Of a stretch of 5,507 nucleotides of DNA, positions 4,675 through 5,507 are shown piece by piece; within the stretch, counting starts at the first letter, position 1; each line of letters opens with the position of its first letter. The notes beneath the pieces are model-generated. The model ran no database searches and had not been told where the DNA came from. It saw only the letters and a list, made by a program, of their open reading frames with translations. A program made the translations under genes and the position numbers. Source of the DNA: Spirochaetales bacterium (lineage in GTDB: Bacteria > Spirochaetota > Spirochaetia > DSM-27196 > PWMO01); the NCBI GenBank assembly GCA_007130025.1, contig SLTF01000416.1, positions 1 through 5,507 of the forward strand. The letters run 5' to 3'.

Positions 4675-5507
4675 TCAAAGGAAGACGATCGCCAGAGCGC
4701 TCACAGCCACTCCGACCGCGTACAGGAGCTTGCTGTAGTTCAGCACCCGTGCGCCATCCATACCGTCGAACGGGAAGAACGGAATCAACTGGTAGACGAT
4801 GATCAGGCCCAGGATGACTTCCAACCCCAAGCCGAATAACGCAGGATAGAAGAGACTCATCCCCACGGAGACGAGTACGAGGCTCATCCACGTCGCGAAG
4901 GCTTGCAGGCCGTTGTACCGCGCGAACTCGCGATCTCGCCAGATGTCTGCTTTCGGCACGAAGAAGCCAAAGGTCGGCCACCATGCACCAAACACCAGGG
5001 CCAGTATCACGCTCAGCGGAGTTCCGCCTTGCGGGGCGTCAAACCGGACGGGACCGGACATTCTGGCGATGGGAAAAGCAACCAGCATTCGCAGCGCCGT
5101 GATCCCTGTCACCATCGCCATTCCGATGAAGAAGAACTCGATGCCCCGCAGGGAGAACAGCGACAGCGCCGCACCGATGAAGAGCGAGAACAGGAGACTC
5201 TTCAAGATAGCTGCCCGCTTGGGGTGTACACTCGCGTTCTCCACCGAGTCGTCCCGAACCCAAGTACTGTAACCAGTCGCAAGCGCATACGCGAGGCGTT
5301 TCGGCAATCCCTTCATGGAATAGCCGAAGAGCGATTTCAGAACACTCGGTCGGGTGTAGCCGTTCCTGGCGAACATGTTCCAGGAGGCGGTGTTGTCGGC
5401 TCGGATCAGGCTGAACTGCGTCTTCAACCCCTCATCATCCATGGCCTGGATGCCCGTTTCCAGGAGGCGCGATCCGAGCGTATGGCCCTGCGCCCTGGAG
5501 TCTACAA
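4675..5507 (-). CDS. GNAT acetyltransferase domain fused to a degenerate site-2 protease (M50)-like membrane domain, N-terminus off the window
   Basis: The visible 276 residues start inside a GNAT domain. QGHTLGSRLLE (just before Met at 5442) is acetyl-CoA-binding motif A, with Thr replacing the usual middle Gly. IRADNTASWNMFARNGY (13-29, counting from that Met) is the motif B region. After a linker come about six membrane spans (roughly 79-96, 102-125, 142-163, 181-203, 205-222, 237-255). Their order resembles site-2 protease/M50 proteins. The segment TGITALRMLVAFPIARMSG (112-130) aligns with the helix holding HELAH-KFVARRYG in active relatives, but HELAH is replaced by RMLVA. The later QLIPFFPFDG (218-227) keeps the PxxPxDG motif, with Gln where Asn is usual. 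I infer a catalytically dead M50-fold membrane domain tethered to an acetyltransferase. The substrate is unknown. The stop is TGA at 4677-4675. Confidence 0.72.
   Translation of the reverse strand, partial: VDSRAQGHTLGSRLLETGIQAMDDEGLKTQFSLIRADNTASWNMFARNGYTRPSVLKSLFGYSMKGLPKRLAYALATGYSTWVRDDSVENASVHPKRAAILKSLLFSLFIGAALSLFSLRGIEFFFIGMAMVTGITALRMLVAFPIARMSGPVRFDAPQGGTPLSVILALVFGAWWPTFGFFVPKADIWRDREFARYNGLQAFATWMSLVLVSVGMSLFYPALFGLGLEVILGLIIVYQLIPFFPFDGMDGARVLNYSKLLYAVGVAVSALAIVFL

Noticed and set aside
4430..4984. Long - strand open frame overlapping DUF4345 and the GNAT/M50 gene
   Set aside because: Arg/Pro-rich composition typical of antisense or off-frame reading in GC-rich DNA; it conflicts with the membrane protein frame on the same strand.

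Overview
The window looks like chromosomal DNA of a GC-rich Gram-negative bacterium, most likely a gammaproteobacterium. This rests on overall base composition, the MscL and HPF sequence styles, a YjfB-type motility protein and a bacterial aeRF1-like (baeRF) protein paired with HPF. A halophilic or sulfur-oxidising relative of the Ectothiorhodospiraceae would fit, but the exact lineage is a guess. No rRNA, tRNA, CRISPR array or intact transposase was seen.

Layout. A 5'-truncated NCS2 (AzgA-like) nucleobase permease runs on the + strand to 1189. It converges on a remnant of a response-regulator receiver domain (1253-1441, - strand) that has lost its N-terminal half. Just beyond the break lies a short stretch with spaced repeats resembling the end of an insertion sequence. 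Next is mscL (+), whose last 17 codons are out of frame because of an eight-C run at 2018-2025. It overlaps tail to tail with a two-gene - strand operon encoding a baeRF-type aeRF1 homologue and an HPF/RaiA-type hibernation factor. Upstream on the same strand is a small YjfB-like motility gene with its own promoter. A DUF4345 membrane protein diverges from it, with back-to-back promoters between them. The window ends with a - strand gene (N-terminus off the edge) joining a GNAT acetyltransferase domain to a membrane region resembling a site-2 protease (M50) that has lost its HExxH motif.

How the genes may work together. The clearest functional unit is baeRF plus HPF. The baeRF stop codon overlaps the HPF ribosome-binding site and only 10 nt separate the genes, so the two are probably translationally coupled. 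HPF proteins occupy the 30S decoding centre of idle ribosomes, and the aeRF1-related protein Balon sits in the A site of hibernating ribosomes. This pair is therefore a reasonable candidate for a two-component hibernation or ribosome-rescue module. MscL next door is also a stress protein, but no shared regulation is visible.

The two least ordinary items are the baeRF/HPF module, with an altered GGQ-type loop, and the GNAT/pseudo-M50 fusion. The frameshifted mscL, the leaderless-looking yjfB transcript and a possible MITE at 4463-4604 are secondary leads.
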